From Taenia hydatigena (Eukaryota; Platyhelminthes; Cestoda; Cyclophyllidea; Taeniidae): 64,000 bases of DNA. Where the stretch lies: contig JADWOT020000006.1 of NCBI GenBank assembly GCA_036345935.2, forward strand, positions 1,613,493 through 1,677,492, written 5' to 3'. The position numbers were made by a program, and so were the translations under genes. The notes under the pieces are model-generated. The model was not told the origin of the DNA. It ran no database searches and saw only the letters and a list, made by a program, of their open reading frames with translations. Positions 37,301-49,056 of the stretch are shown in pieces. Position 1 is the stretch's first letter. Every line of letters begins with the position of its first letter.

Positions 37301-40300
37301 GGGGCTCGTCGGAGTAGAGAAAATCTGTCAGTCCGACAGAGACCCTAACTCCGGACAGAGATTGAGCCTCTGTGGTTTCTGTGGAAGAGCTGGTGGAGGG
37401 TAATGAGGTATTGGCGGTGATAATTTTCCTTCCACCACCTCCAGGATCTTCTAGCAGAAGATCGAGGTCCACATTGGGCTGGATTTGTTGGAGCTGAACA
37501 AGTGTAAGGCAAGAATGGCGCCTCTTGAATTCAGCTGAGCCCCACAAGTCAAGGAGAACTCGAATCACCGATGAGCGGTCACAAGTAAGAAGACTTTCTC
37601 CAGTAAAGGAGGAGGGGAGGGTCGATTTAAGCCAGTCAGGACGTTGCTTAAGCAGAACGTGAAGAAGACGCAGAGCCAGATACGAGGTTGATGCCTGTGC
37701 CAATGGTCCATCCGTTCGAGGCAAACGAAGAGGAGTGTTTTCATACACAGTTTCTGTAGGCAATGATGATGTCAGCGTCATTTCAATAATTACAGAAAAA
37801 AAACAAGGGTGATTAACAGTGCATGAACGAACGAACCCGGCTCCTCTTTCGGTCTTAAAAGGTCTGCCAGTAGTGAAACATTGGCCACCAAATAGTCCGC
37901 TAAGGGCTTGCTCTCAGGCAGTGTCATTAGGTGCTATAACGAAGGAATGGATCAGTCATTATCAGACTGAATGTATAAAAAATCTAGTCTTGAAAATTTC
38001 TTTTTGCATGCGACTAGAGACATTGGTAAAACCAAGACATACCAGGAGAATTCGATGGGCATGGCTGTCATGGGGACGGGAGAACCCGTGAAAAATTTGA
38101 CGGAAAGCCTCTTCAGGAAAACGCACAAGGAACCGAAGTAGTGGCAGACGCAGGGAACTAGTCTGTTCTGCATTGAGTGACTGTTCCACTTGAATCACCA
38201 GATTCAGCAGAGATTTTACGTACTTTTCTCCAGCCAACGGGATCAGGGGGAACAAACTGATTAATGCTGCTATCAACTCAACAGATTTGGGGAGCGTATC
38301 CACGTTGTTTATGCTAGCCAAACTGTTTTGAATCCCCTTTGCAAATAAAATAACCAGACTGTGATTAAGAACACAAAAAGGTACAAAATGGATAAGTTTT
38401 CGTGATAAACGATTATCTCATATTGATGATAATCCAACACGAATTAAGTGAAAAATATTGCAGCATGGAAATACAAGCATTTAAAATTTTATTGAAACGG
38501 AGCGAATAATTGTTAGAACTCACTTGAATTGTTTCACAGAAGCGTTCACTGAAAGTACTGGGAAAGAGCTCAGCACAGTATGCCAACTGACGTACGGTTG
38601 CCAAACGAATGTTGGCCGTCTGACGGAGGCTTGGCAGAATGGGTTTCACGTAAGTGTGACGCAACTCCGTGTCAATAGTTGTGCGCCTCACGTAGTCCTT
38701 TGTGTACTCGAATACGGGTTTATAGACAGCAGCAGAATCCGAGCACATGCCTACAGAAGAAGCAGTTGCAGTGGGGTAGGGCATTTTAACAGGCCTCGCT
38801 GGATTTTTGAGTCGGACAAAAAGGTGATGATATGCCGCATAGATTACTCGATGAAAATTCCCTATGTTATGCCAGAACGAGTTTGACCCGCTTCCAAAGC
38901 AGCAGAAGGTGGCTTCCCATCACTTTTTTGCAATGCATATAGAGGGAGCTATATGTTGTGGCGGAACGTATCAGCCAGAAATAGTTTGGGTAACCAATTC
39001 AACTGAAAAATCACTTAAAGATAAACGCATCTTTTCTCCAGGACCCTCCATTATTTCAACACAACATCTCAAAAAAACCTCATATTTAATTTTATTATAA
39101 AAAACCACATAAACTCGCCTGATTATTTCATGCATGTTAATAATCAAGGCACAACCTGACGCGGGCGCATTAAAACAGGCGTGTTGATGACCCACCTTTG
39201 CAAGAACAATGATCCCAAGACCAAAACATTACAGAAGGAAAGAATGTGCCGTGAGCAATTCGACCTACGGACTTTTCAGAAGGCTCTCTTCGCTATGTTG
39301 TTTTTCAGCAACGGCCTAAATCTTGGGTTCTAAACAGCGGTCAATGGCAAAGGAAATTCAAGTCTGAGCAGGTTAAAATCACCCTTAGCGAAACAACTAC
39401 AATACCGTTATGAGCGTAAAAATTAGTGATGATCGTTCCTGTGGAAAACGATCGATGTACCTATTGTGCTAGTCTTGGGCCACTGTTAACCTTTCAATCC
39501 CTTGGTGAAAGAATCCCTACCTGACAGATTGCCTGCTACTAAATATAATTTTCAGAAAGGCTACCTTCAACGAAATAAGGAGCACTTTGGCATTAGTCCG
39601 GTTTATCGTATTATCCTCGTAACGATCGAAGCGGAGTTTACCAAGGAGAGAGGGTCAACGCCGACACTCAAAATGGCGCCATGTAGCAGAACGACATTAG
39701 TTTTAAATATACAGCTGAGAACGCAGCCTTTTCCAATTCCCCTCCGATTTAGCTGCACCATCTAAAGTACTAGCTTCCCCTCCCCGAGCACTCGCAGTTT
39801 TTTAGAAATGCTACTATCAGTCGCATGCATCATAACGCTTTCCGAAAAGTCATCACAGCTATGGATGGACCTACCTTTAAATAGCGCCGCGAGAATAACC
39901 GACTTCTGGGCATCCAGGTAGTGCATCGTGGAGAGAACCTGAGAGGCCACAACCTTTAGATCGACCGCCATCTGCAGCTGCAGCGATGAAAAAATGGGCT
40001 GCTGAGATGTGGGACTTCTACCACCTGTTGGTTGGCTTGGAGATGTCTGGGAGGTGGGCAGAGGTGAGTCCATGATGGCACGAAGATCCACGAGAAAACG
40101 ATTGTCGCAGCGACGATTCATCGGACAGTATTGCAGCAACCCAGCGCCCAGAGGTGCATCACGGCATAGGAAGTAGTTCGTTTCCTGTAAAACAAAAAAT
40201 TCTGCATTCAAAACAAAAACAAAGCGATTAGAACTAGATAGGGGAAGCCAGTAGCAAACTCACTAGGACTGCAATCTGCGTGGATGTCGGTAGACTAGAA

Positions 40301-43300
40301 AGTCGATGGAACCTATTTTTTGGTGGCAACCAACAGCCTATGAGGTGGATATGCGGTTTCAGTAAAGTGCCAAGGGGTATGGAGAGACATTCAGCAATGT
40401 TCGATAGAAGAGAGCGTACTTGAGCTCGTACAATCTTGGTCTCACTCAGCAGTGCCTCCACAAGTTCATGGAGAACAGCGTTCATGAGTGGTGTCTAAAA
40501 TGGAGGAAAACTTAAACTAACGAATAACTAATGTCAGGCACTGAAGTACGTTTCTGGATAGGCTCACTTGTGAAGTAACTTCAGATGATAGTGAAGACAT
40601 CGAATTAGTAGCTTCAAGCATCTCCGCATCCTCTATTGGATCGTGCGCTTGCGAATCCGCATCCCTTCTTGGTGTTGTCGGCCTTTTCTTCGCCACACCA
40701 CCACGCTTACTTGCAGCCGCAGACCTTCTACGGGCAGTCGCCACTCGTTTGCTGTGTTCTCGGCTCTGAACGGGTGACTCTTCTTTGATTGGCGTTGACA
40801 GTGGTGGCGTTGATCCAGTTGGTGGAGGAGTAGATGCCTCATGGGAGAAAACAAACTGCACCAAAGCGGTGGAACATTGCTGGGCAAGGGCGAGAGCACC
40901 CTGACCCATTTGATTGGTCAGATCGTGAAGACAATGCAGCAGGCCGCGGAGGAAAACAACCAAATGCTCCCTGAACCAATTTACTGACAAGCGATCTCGA
41001 AGATACAGTAGAATGCAACATGCACCCCATTTGACGAACCTGCAACGATAATTTAAGAAAAAATGAAATGGCAACTCTACTCACAAGAATTGAATATTTG
41101 ATGACGATGAATTGAATTGGAAAAACGAACCAAGCGGGATGGAAAAGCATGTCCGTGATGGCCTTCGCAAAGTGCTGCATCAACGGAAGGCGCACAAGCA
41201 CATCACCCGCGCTAGTCTGAAGAGAGTCATCTTCGGACAGGGCAACCTCAATCGCAGTGAAAGCGGTGTTAATTATCTCGTCCAAGAGAATATATCCGCT
41301 CCGCACTAACTCCTTGTCCTCATGGCCCATCACAAAGCAGACGGCTTCAACCAAAACCCTTGAATCGAGTGTGAGTTCAGCATCTGAAGTCTGAAAAGGT
41401 GATAAATGGTGACTAACAAAATGCAGAGGAAAAAAAAAACCAATTGATAACTGTGACTACAGACAGGAGTGCTAGAGAAGCTGAATGCAAATGGAGAGTT
41501 GATGCTGCCTTCTTCAAGGAGACTGATGAGAGTCAGATGACGAACGAGAAAAGTTAGAAAAGTTCCACAATCCGGTATTCGAGGGACCACTGACGTGGAT
41601 AAGAAGATTCCACCGACAACCCGCACCATCACAAGGTGATAAATACCTAATAAATGATAGAATTGGTGAGTTAAACACTTCAGTTAAAATAATTTTATAA
41701 GACTGATTGAGGAAAATTAAAAGACTTGCTAGGTTTGTCGTTATGGAAGAATGGTTGGTTCGAGCCCAGTTGTTGAATGATGTTGCGAAGTCGCTTAAGA
41801 GGGTAAGGTGGGAGTTTATCAACCAAGTCATAGGATAGATATCCAGCAGAAGTCCTAGAACAAATGTGGGCATTGAGAGACGATATGCAGACGCCTCTTA
41901 AGAATTGCCAGGCACGAAGTCTGCACAAATATTCGACAGCAGGCTCCTAAAATTCAGCAAATAAGCGGTTTGCAAACCAACAGGAGAAATCCTTGTGGAA
42001 GTTGAATCAGAGCCTACCTGAATAGTTTCCACGGCGAAATCGACTAAACTGCGAATGGGGAGATCAACGGGATGCTGAGGGAATTCGCAGAGCCAAAATC
42101 GAAGAAGCGGACCACTCTCTCCACAATTTACATTCAGGTTGAGACGCTGAACATCAGATATGTCGGCTCTGTTAAAGCGACCCATTTTTCCGAGAACCTA
42201 TTAGGCACGGCGAAGTGGAGGTATTGCAAAGTCCAATGCGCGAAAGGGGAATAAACTAACAATGAATTACCTTAAAAGCCATCTTTTGAACGTATTCACT
42301 TTGGGAATGTAGAGAGGTGTAAAGACCAAGCAGCATATCACCGCGAACTTGGTAGAGATGTTGATAGAGAAAATCTGGCTGCATGTTATCGACGCAGAGC
42401 TCCAGTGTACGGAGACCCTGGGAAAATAATGGATAAAAATAACAAAACCATACGGCAATGGCGTGGCATAATAAAAGATAATATAAGGCATTGGGAGCAG
42501 TTGATAAGGTTAATATAATGGATGAAATACCGGAAAGTTCAATTAAGCGACAATATACTTTTGCGATAGCCTGCAAAGCCACTGCTACCTGTTTCCTCTA
42601 CAATTTGGCCCTAAAATGATCAAAATATCAACAGAAAGCCGCCTTTCAAAATATTGCATTTCAGGAGGGAATAATCCGCACCATTTAATGCTTTCCTACC
42701 CAAAAACACGGCTACACAAACTTAGAGGCACCAGATAATTCTCATTTTCCAGTTCAGGACTAAATTTCCTCTCCAAGGCCGTTGAGTTAGACTCGTTTAA
42801 CAGAACAGCACAAGGCTCCAGTATTTATAAAACCACCTATTCAAACTTAAATAAGTGCGTTTTTTTTCAAGCCACTGCCGATGTCAATTGAGTCAAATAG
42901 TAAGCCTTGTGATTCCAATGTCTCGAGGCGTTAATGTGTCACACAGCAGAAATTTACAAAAAAAAAACCAGGATTTTGATGGCTTCATTTTAGCACAGCA
43001 GGGCTTTTCCTTCAACAGATTCAGCACTCCGAAAAAGCAACCAAACGGTATGCTCGCCACGCAAAGGTTGGTTGTTTTTAGCTCTAGTTTAGTCGAGAAT
43101 AAAAGTACACCTTTTAACAGGTCAGCGAAAAAACTTTTAACTAATTCAAATACGTTTTGGAGAAAAAGTTTTCGGCTTTGCAATACCACTGCACACCATT
43201 CAATACATTTTACAGAAAAAATCATATCAATAGGCAACAAACGGACCAGGTTAATTACTGTTTTTAAGCCATTTCAGTCGTTGCTTAGCCATCAATGGTA

Positions 43301-46300
43301 TCCTGTCAACAGCTCTGGATATAGACCAGTGATTTCATTGGCATAGTATTATCTATTCGTCAAAGACCTGAAACTATTTAAAAGTTATTGAAGTTATCCT
43401 GGAAGTTTAAATGAGTTAAAATTTTTAGCCGAAGAATTTACGATTCGGCAAACCAAAGCAAGACATTTGAAGAACAAGCTAAACATCACCTACCGTATAA
43501 TACATACGTGCGTCAAATACCGCTAATTTATACCAAGCCGATAGGTGTGGGCAGAAAACCAAAGCTTCCTTAAAAAAGAGAAGACATTCAGTCTGCTCAA
43601 AAGCTTTCCAACAACTAAAATCGTCAACCAACTCGTCGCAACATGCAAGAAAGACACCTCAAAATCAAGATTTGGGAACAAACAGTTGTCGAGCGGTCAA
43701 ACGCACCTGGTTGACGGTATTGCAATTGAGCACATAGGTAAGCGGTTCCATAAGGAGGGAAAGGTAGGGCAAGAGGGTGGAGAGGCGAACTGGCACAATG
43801 ACGCAAAGTTCGCCCAGCAAATCGCGAGCATGGGTACGATGTGCGGAGCGCAAAAGCCGGTTCAGAGTGGTCAGCATCTCGGGAAGGAGAGGAAAGAACT
43901 CACGATAAAGCTTATCGTGTGCGCCTCCGCCAATGGATCGAAAGAGGGCACGTAGCAGCGTCAGATAGGCTATTGGCTCCCGAGCTTCCAGACAGTGCTG
44001 CATACTTCCCTGAACTATCTTGCGAAGATGCAACTGCAAAATCGAAACACTGCAAGGTGCGACAACTTCTCAGTTGCATTTGAATAGATAATTCGCTGTA
44101 CGCACCTTCATAACATGCTCATTTTCAGTGCCGGTCATGTTGACCGAGTTGAAACAGAACTTAAGAAGGCGCATGTAGGTAAAGGATACGTCAGTACCCT
44201 CTGAAAGGGAATAAGAATTCAACGACGTAAAATACGTTAACTCCGTCTCTACTCGTATCCTGGAAGAGACTCAACCGCCACGAGTGAGATGCTTAATTTT
44301 TCTTGCAAGACATTGACACTAGCACCAGCAAAACGACCAAATGAGATACCGTTCAAAAAAATTTAATTTAATTGTCATCAGACCAAGAAATCCAGCATTC
44401 AATGCAATCGTTTATCGTAAACTGGCAAGAGCCACATCATACGTATTTTTGACTCGGGAGGAAGATGGGTTGGGATGTCATGCATAACTTCTCAAAAGTG
44501 TGAAACATACCACCGATTTTTTCAAGTCGTTCAACGAGATAAGAGAGCAGAATATGACCGAAGTTTGAGGTTTGGCTTGATTGAGACAGGAGGTAAAAAG
44601 CGAAGTGTGCATAGAAAAGAGGACTTTTGCGACACCAGTCAACGACGTACTGGTGGGGAAAAGAAGATGATTACATGCATCCGTCAATAAATGATAAAAA
44701 TGCATGCAAAACGCCACTTACGCCGATCTTTGCTGAAAATATCTCCCGAAATGATGAAGAACTGATAGGTACAAAGGTCATCGCTAAAGTCTCCAAAAGG
44801 AAACGCTCCTCCGGATACTTTGCACCAGAATTAGGACTAAAAGGAGGACCTTTCTCAATGCACAAATCCTGTGAAACACAAAAACCTCCAACTGGAGGAG
44901 AGAAGGCACATACCCACGAAGGTAAAATTGACCATCTTTCGAGACAATTCGCAACACGTCAAGCATTCGAAGCCCATACGTTAGGTAGTTAGACAAAACA
45001 GCCACTTCGGTGGGCAGAAGCTGCTTGGGCGATGGCAAAGAGGAGGAAGCCTGCGGTCCCCCCACGAGGTATGTGTCATCCTCGGAGCCGCTCCAATGTG
45101 GGCATTGAGTCAAAGCCGTGATAACAGCCCGCATGCCTGAGACCAAGGCCTTTATTGAAGACCTCAGATCGTTTATACTCAAATGGCCTTGCGTGAACGT
45201 CTCAGAATACAGAGACTGAATGAAACGAACGGGATTAGAGAGATGGTTAATTGCCAAGTGGGAAAAACAGAAAAAGAACTCACTGTGTCTTGCTTACCAC
45301 CCGAACCAGCAGCGGCATTTTCGACTTCTCCCTCGTCTGTTGTTGATGCTTTATTATCAGGAGAGCTTTCAGTATCCTCTCTTAAACTACCCACAAACAT
45401 TTCAAATGCATTAAACACAGTGAATGAGAAAACTGATGCAGAAAACGCAAAAGGTTACGCACCTCTTTGCCTCTAACTCAGGGATATAATGTTCCGCAAC
45501 AATTCGGCACTTGAGTACACAAAGGGACATTATCTGAAGTAAGACGCGTCGAGCACTTGCAGCGTTCATGAGCTGCTTTGTTGCATCAGAAGGAGCTGAT
45601 TCGGTCATCCGTTGACGAATGCACTCAGCGAGATTGAAAATCAACCTCTGACTCATCTGCTGAATCGAGAAAGGTAGAGTGTCATCAAACATATTCCTCC
45701 CGTACAGGTCGACTGCTCGAGCTATCTTTGTAAGGGGAAGATCACCGCGAAGATGATGTATCAAATCTGCTAGTGTACTATAAGAAAGTGGTCTAGAGGG
45801 GGAAAGAGAAACAATGAAGTGGTTGCTCGAAATAGTAAGACAAAAGTAACGACGTCAACAAAGAAGAGCATAAGAGTGCGCTACCTTAGGGAGTCCCGCA
45901 CAGTATAACCTTTCCCAATCAAAACGCTATCCTCCATCATGTCATCAAGTGCTTGAAGGAACTCTAGAATAGTAAGGGGAAATAAGCTAGTGGCGTTAGG
46001 TAGCCCCGTAAGAATTTACGTAACAACTTAAACGCCAATGTCACGAGTTATTCTCATGTAATCCCGTAAAGCCTAAACATCGTAAATTGTAACAACGTAC
46101 TCGGCCGAATTTCCTGTGCACTTAAAATGTGACGAGTAGCAATAAAGAATTCTTTGCGCATATTTGTAATCGACGGCGGACATGTAACCATAAGATTCAT
46201 CATGCCTTTGACCAAAGCTGCGGAATGCTGATCAATAGTCTCCTGTGAAAAGGAGGTAGTTAGCAATGTGAAGTGGAGCAGACCAAGACTTACTTGATAT

Positions 46301-47792
46301 ATCTTAATGACATAGGCTAAGAAAGATAGCGTCTTCACCTGGGCCGCCGTAAAGTCAAGATACTTGCTCTTCTTGCAACTTGGGTCTTGCCTAAGTACAG
46401 AGAAAATGAGCTGAGGTAATCACGACTGAAACCAACGATTTTTATGGGAAACAAAAAAGTGAAACCGATCAACACACACATGAATATGCGCCCACGGAAG
46501 GAAAAGTCGATGTTTTATAAGTAGGGGCGTCCTACTTCTCCGAAACAACACATGAACCCATATTGGCCACTGCGCCTCTCGCAAAAAACTAAAGATACTT
46601 ATGAGCACCAACGAAGGAGAGCAGGCTTTCCTGGGATACTTCAGGCGAACTTTCCGAGAACTCATCAAGTATTACTTAAATACAACTGAAATCCGCAGCT
46701 GCGGTAGAAAACGCGCTGAAAACAAGCACAATTTCCACTCAGTGAAATGCTAGAGCTGTAATAACCTCAAGCCTCACAGTTTGCCACAAGTACTCCCTTA
46801 TGTTGCCCACGGGAACTTACGTGTGTTCCGGAAGGGGCCTCATGTTAATGAACTCCATGATGACAGGGATGAATTCAGTTACGTGACTGTGAATTTGCTG
46901 CTTGAAAAGCTGATACAGCAGAACCACAAGAATCGGAATCTCCTGCATGACTTTGAGGGAGAAACATGCCTTGGGAAGGATGTGGTACTAATGGGAATAT
47001 TAAGGTAGTTTAAATTACGACTGAAGGTGATGAGTCCGAAGTTGTGTCCTTCGTATGAACAGTCGTAGCCGTAAATACACCCGGCAAAATAGATTCAATT
47101 TTCAAGTCGTTAATAGTGTTGACTTCGTATACTTGATCCGGTTTGAAAATGCTACAGATATGATTTTTTAGATTTCGATAGATTCTGTGAATGAGGTTAA
47201 GAAGGTTTATCACCTACGGAGAGTTACAAATCCAGGACTCTTACTTCGGGTAAAAAATGAGGACGATATAACTTGTGAAGATCCATTATTAGTTTGATGC
47301 AAAGAAGGACATTCTCCTCATTTTCGTGCTGAGAAAAGTAAACGTGCAACTAGACTGTACCTCGACAACCTGGAACAAGAGACTGAGTACGGTAGAAACA
47401 TGTGTTCTAAAATAGTCCGCATTTCTGATTTTATGAAGGATTTCAAGAGACATGCATCTCAAACGATTTAAAGGAGATTCTTTTATAAATTGCACCTCAG
47501 TTTCAAGCAAAAACTTCTTCAAATACTCGAAGATAACAGGAACGAATTCCTTTAATTCATCATCCGCAGAAAAATTCTTTTAGAACGTGTAAAAAGAACC
47601 GAAAGTTACCTCGAGGAATTCACACAATTCTGCTCCATGCTTTAAACGATCATCCATCGCTGCAAGAACAAGTTAATAGACCAAAAACCTACGTAAATCA
47701 ACGCTGAGAAAATGCATCAAGGCTTGACGAGCCTTCGATCCCATATCACCGGGAAAAATGTGAACAACCGAACTGTCTGCAATACTAGACAT
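20745..47792 (-). CDS. TRRAP: TRRAP/Tra1, PIKK-family pseudokinase scaffold of SAGA and NuA4/TIP60, complete multi-exon gene
   Basis: TRRAP is the giant scaffold that binds transcription activators and recruits the SAGA and TIP60 histone acetyltransferase complexes in the nucleus. The gene covers 27 kb on the minus strand. Translation starts at the ATG at 47792 (MSSIADSSVVHIFPG) and ends at TAA 20745-20747 with MDPSWLPWY, matching the MDP.W.PW tail of animal TRRAP FATC domains. Strong anchors along the gene are VKTLSFLAYVIKIYQ, HHLRGDLPLTKIARAVDLY, LLRALFRSIGGGAHDKLY, GLRTLELCVDNMQPDFLY, AFRRMADAESYWLF and LRDDFILWHRG, all collinear with the family. Recognisable exons follow one another with GT-AG borders. 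The first five introns are 31-33 nt and later ones reach about 1 kb. Divergence is greatest in the pseudokinase part, as expected for a non-catalytic domain. Exons are described in the five segment entries. Confidence 0.95.
25900..31020 (-). CDS. TRRAP: TRRAP segment 4: FAT-domain exons
   Basis: Exons about 30860-31020, 30420-30840 (ELRRSLIPQIAQFLSSDD), 30000-30400 (THNQWYSMALFFESLCARA), 29730-29930, 28660-28880 (QMGQWENLDSLTSLV, VELAWRHRDWSEVF), 27400-27740 (LREWRRLPLIVTNQHVRLLQ), 26850-27110 (ARLPLVSDDLSFWSDLFTWRQ) and 26120-26600 follow FAT-domain TPR-like order. The blocks REWRRLP and LP(I/L)VSDDLS.W are diagnostic of TRRAP. A Gly/Ser/Ala-rich insert lies near 27500-27610 and a Ser/Gly-rich one near 28730-28790; neither is expected in the core fold. 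The part 28890-29700 contains only weak candidates and may be largely intronic. Confidence 0.82.
31195..36080 (-). CDS. TRRAP: TRRAP segment 3: HEAT region leading into FAT
   Basis: Recognisable exons: about 35850-36060, 35500-35750 (AGFVWPCVTSNLNVVDLQEKYTG, matching the FAWPCLLS..CKYSG block), 34330-34610 (PIDQRRMILDLIEVTVRWDM), 33870-34160 (SDIWGGETCDLRLNFIDRFL), 33500-33750, 33250-33490 (PYAFVDRCLTQLMKMFHRMV), 31780-32110 (FKSRLNVMNTEMRKNAFG, LFRAVVRILRDWV) and 31220-31500. A short Gln/Asn-rich run sits at about 34490-34520, encoded by a CAA/CAG tract, at the place where vertebrate TRRAP has a Ser-rich disordered insert. The region 32130-33240 holds no exon I can support and is probably mostly intron. 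Confidence 0.8.
36741..42185 (-). CDS. TRRAP: TRRAP segment 2: middle HEAT-repeat exons
   Basis: Collinear pieces occur at about 41900-42185 (FPQHPVDLPIRSLVDFAVETIQ region), 41700-41900, 41390-41640, 41110-41390 (CFVMGHEDKELVRSGYILLD), 40560-41040, 40250-40490 (LLKPHIHLIGCWLPPKNRFH, matching the MEPHKEVL..PPKKHLL part of TRRAP), 39870-40190 (CPMNRRCDNRFLVDL, AQKSVILAALFKG), 38520-38785 (LPSLRQTANIRLATVRQLAY), 37940-38320, 37270-37780 and 36750-37140. A basic Ser/Thr/Arg-rich insert (about 40640-40780) resembles a nuclear-localisation type linker. The stretch 38790-39760 looks like an intron. Boundaries are approximate. Confidence 0.8.
42270..47792 (-). CDS. TRRAP: TRRAP segment 1: N-terminal HEAT-repeat exons
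   Basis: Exons placed by splice motif and phase: 47693-47792, 47610-47659, 47361-47576 (LNRLRCMSLEILHKIR), 47245-47328 (NEENVLLCIKLIMDLHK), 47019-47213, 46821-46987 (FSLKVMQEIPILVVLLYQ), 46294-46389, 46101-46242 (LVKGMMNLMVTCPPS). Approximate: 45890-45965, 45430-45793, 44940-45190, 44510-44650 (YAHFAFYLLSQSSQTSNFG), 44100-44210, 43705-44040 and 42275-42420. These build the alpha-solenoid that in the known structure forms the ring holding the FAT domain. A Ser/Glu-rich, low-complexity stretch at about 45290-45400 sits where vertebrate TRRAP has its proline-rich linker. The long gap 42600-43640 appears to be an intron. Confidence 0.88.
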
Positions 47793-49056
47793 GTAGACCA
47801 ATCAGCCAGCAAAGGCAGGCTCGCAAAATCCTTTTGAAGTGTCTACATTTGTTTGAGTTATTCACCTGAATATATGCATTTATACATTTTAACCTTAGAA
47901 GCATCTGTAAGCAAAAATGTTTTAAAATTTCGCATTACTTGTTAAAAGTTAAAAGTTGAAATCAGAGGCTGTGCACTATATATTAAACATATGCAAATTT
48001 CAGTTTGCATTTCCTTAATGCATAATCAATCCCTCAAGTTGTTAACATATTTGCTTCGGTGATTCGGTTATTATTGCTACGGTATTGTGCTCAAGCCCAC
48101 TATTATTCATAACCATGTCTATCACATGCCTTTTTCCATAAAAATCCACTTTATAGTTGGCCAAGCTATGATAAGTGCTGTTTGAGATAATTCGTCGCAT
48201 TCTTAAGCAAGGTAGCCCTCAATAATCGGCTCTAATTTTCGCTAACAAGTTTTCGGTGGAATAATGGCCCGCGTTGCATGAATAACTTTGTCAAGTTAAG
48301 ACTCGACCTTGCAGTCGTAAAGGTTGAGTTCTGCATTCCTACACTCGCTTTGAGGCGTTATGGTTTAGTCAATGATTCTCTCTTTGCTAATCCTTCTTAA
48401 AACTAATTCTGTAAAGTGTTACTTATTTTGCTTTTTACTGTCTCGCGGGTGATCGTAGCTCGGAGCTGGATGTGTTGACGCCGTGTTGTGTTGTTTTTCA
48501 CATGACCGCCTTGGTCTGAACCGTTTGGGATCTATTTCTTCCCACTACCTAGCTGCTAGGTTATTTTCAATTTTAATCGTCCATCTAATGCATAACGTTA
48601 CGCCGTGCGCGACGTGTTAGCACGTGCTGGTTCTCATTCTAAGCTTCCTTTTCTTAAAGGGTGCTTGTACTGGATGTATCCTGCATCAATCGGCAGTTTT
48701 GAGTTTGTCTTGATCTTTCATAGTGTTGGTGTGTTTGAAAATGTTTGGTTTTATAGTCACATTATTTTGTAATCTAAAATATTGCTGCCATCATGGTCTT
48801 GTCTGGAACAGTTCTCAACAGTTATATTGCCTAAATTAGCTCACGCTTTTGGCTCATTACTTCCAGTAGCGGGTCCTGTATATTCTTCCCTTTGTCATTA
48901 TTACAAGAGTAAGGGAATTTTTCATAGGATTCTAGGCGGAGGTTTCTTATGGTCTGCATTGAGTGATGCTTTTTGGCCTTGCTATGGTGTATGGACGTAT
49001 AACTACGATTTTAATTCATAGTTATTAGCTAAGTTTTACTTTGCAGGAAATTATTG
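47793..49056. promoter_or_regulatory. Shared upstream region of the divergent TRRAP and SMG8 genes
   Basis: The TRRAP start codon (47792, minus) and the SMG8 start codon (49057, plus) face away from each other across 1264 bp, so both promoters should lie here. No clear TATA or CpG-rich core stands out. A pyrimidine-rich splice acceptor (ttttactttgcag, ending at 49046) lies ten bases upstream of the SMG8 ATG. It could close a 5' UTR intron or accept a spliced leader. The plus open frame 48782-49021 shows no similarity that I know. Confidence 0.5.

Noticed and set aside
48782..49021. 79-codon plus-strand frame just upstream of SMG8
   Set aside because: No similarity, AT-rich, and separated from SMG8 by an in-frame stop; more likely promoter or UTR.
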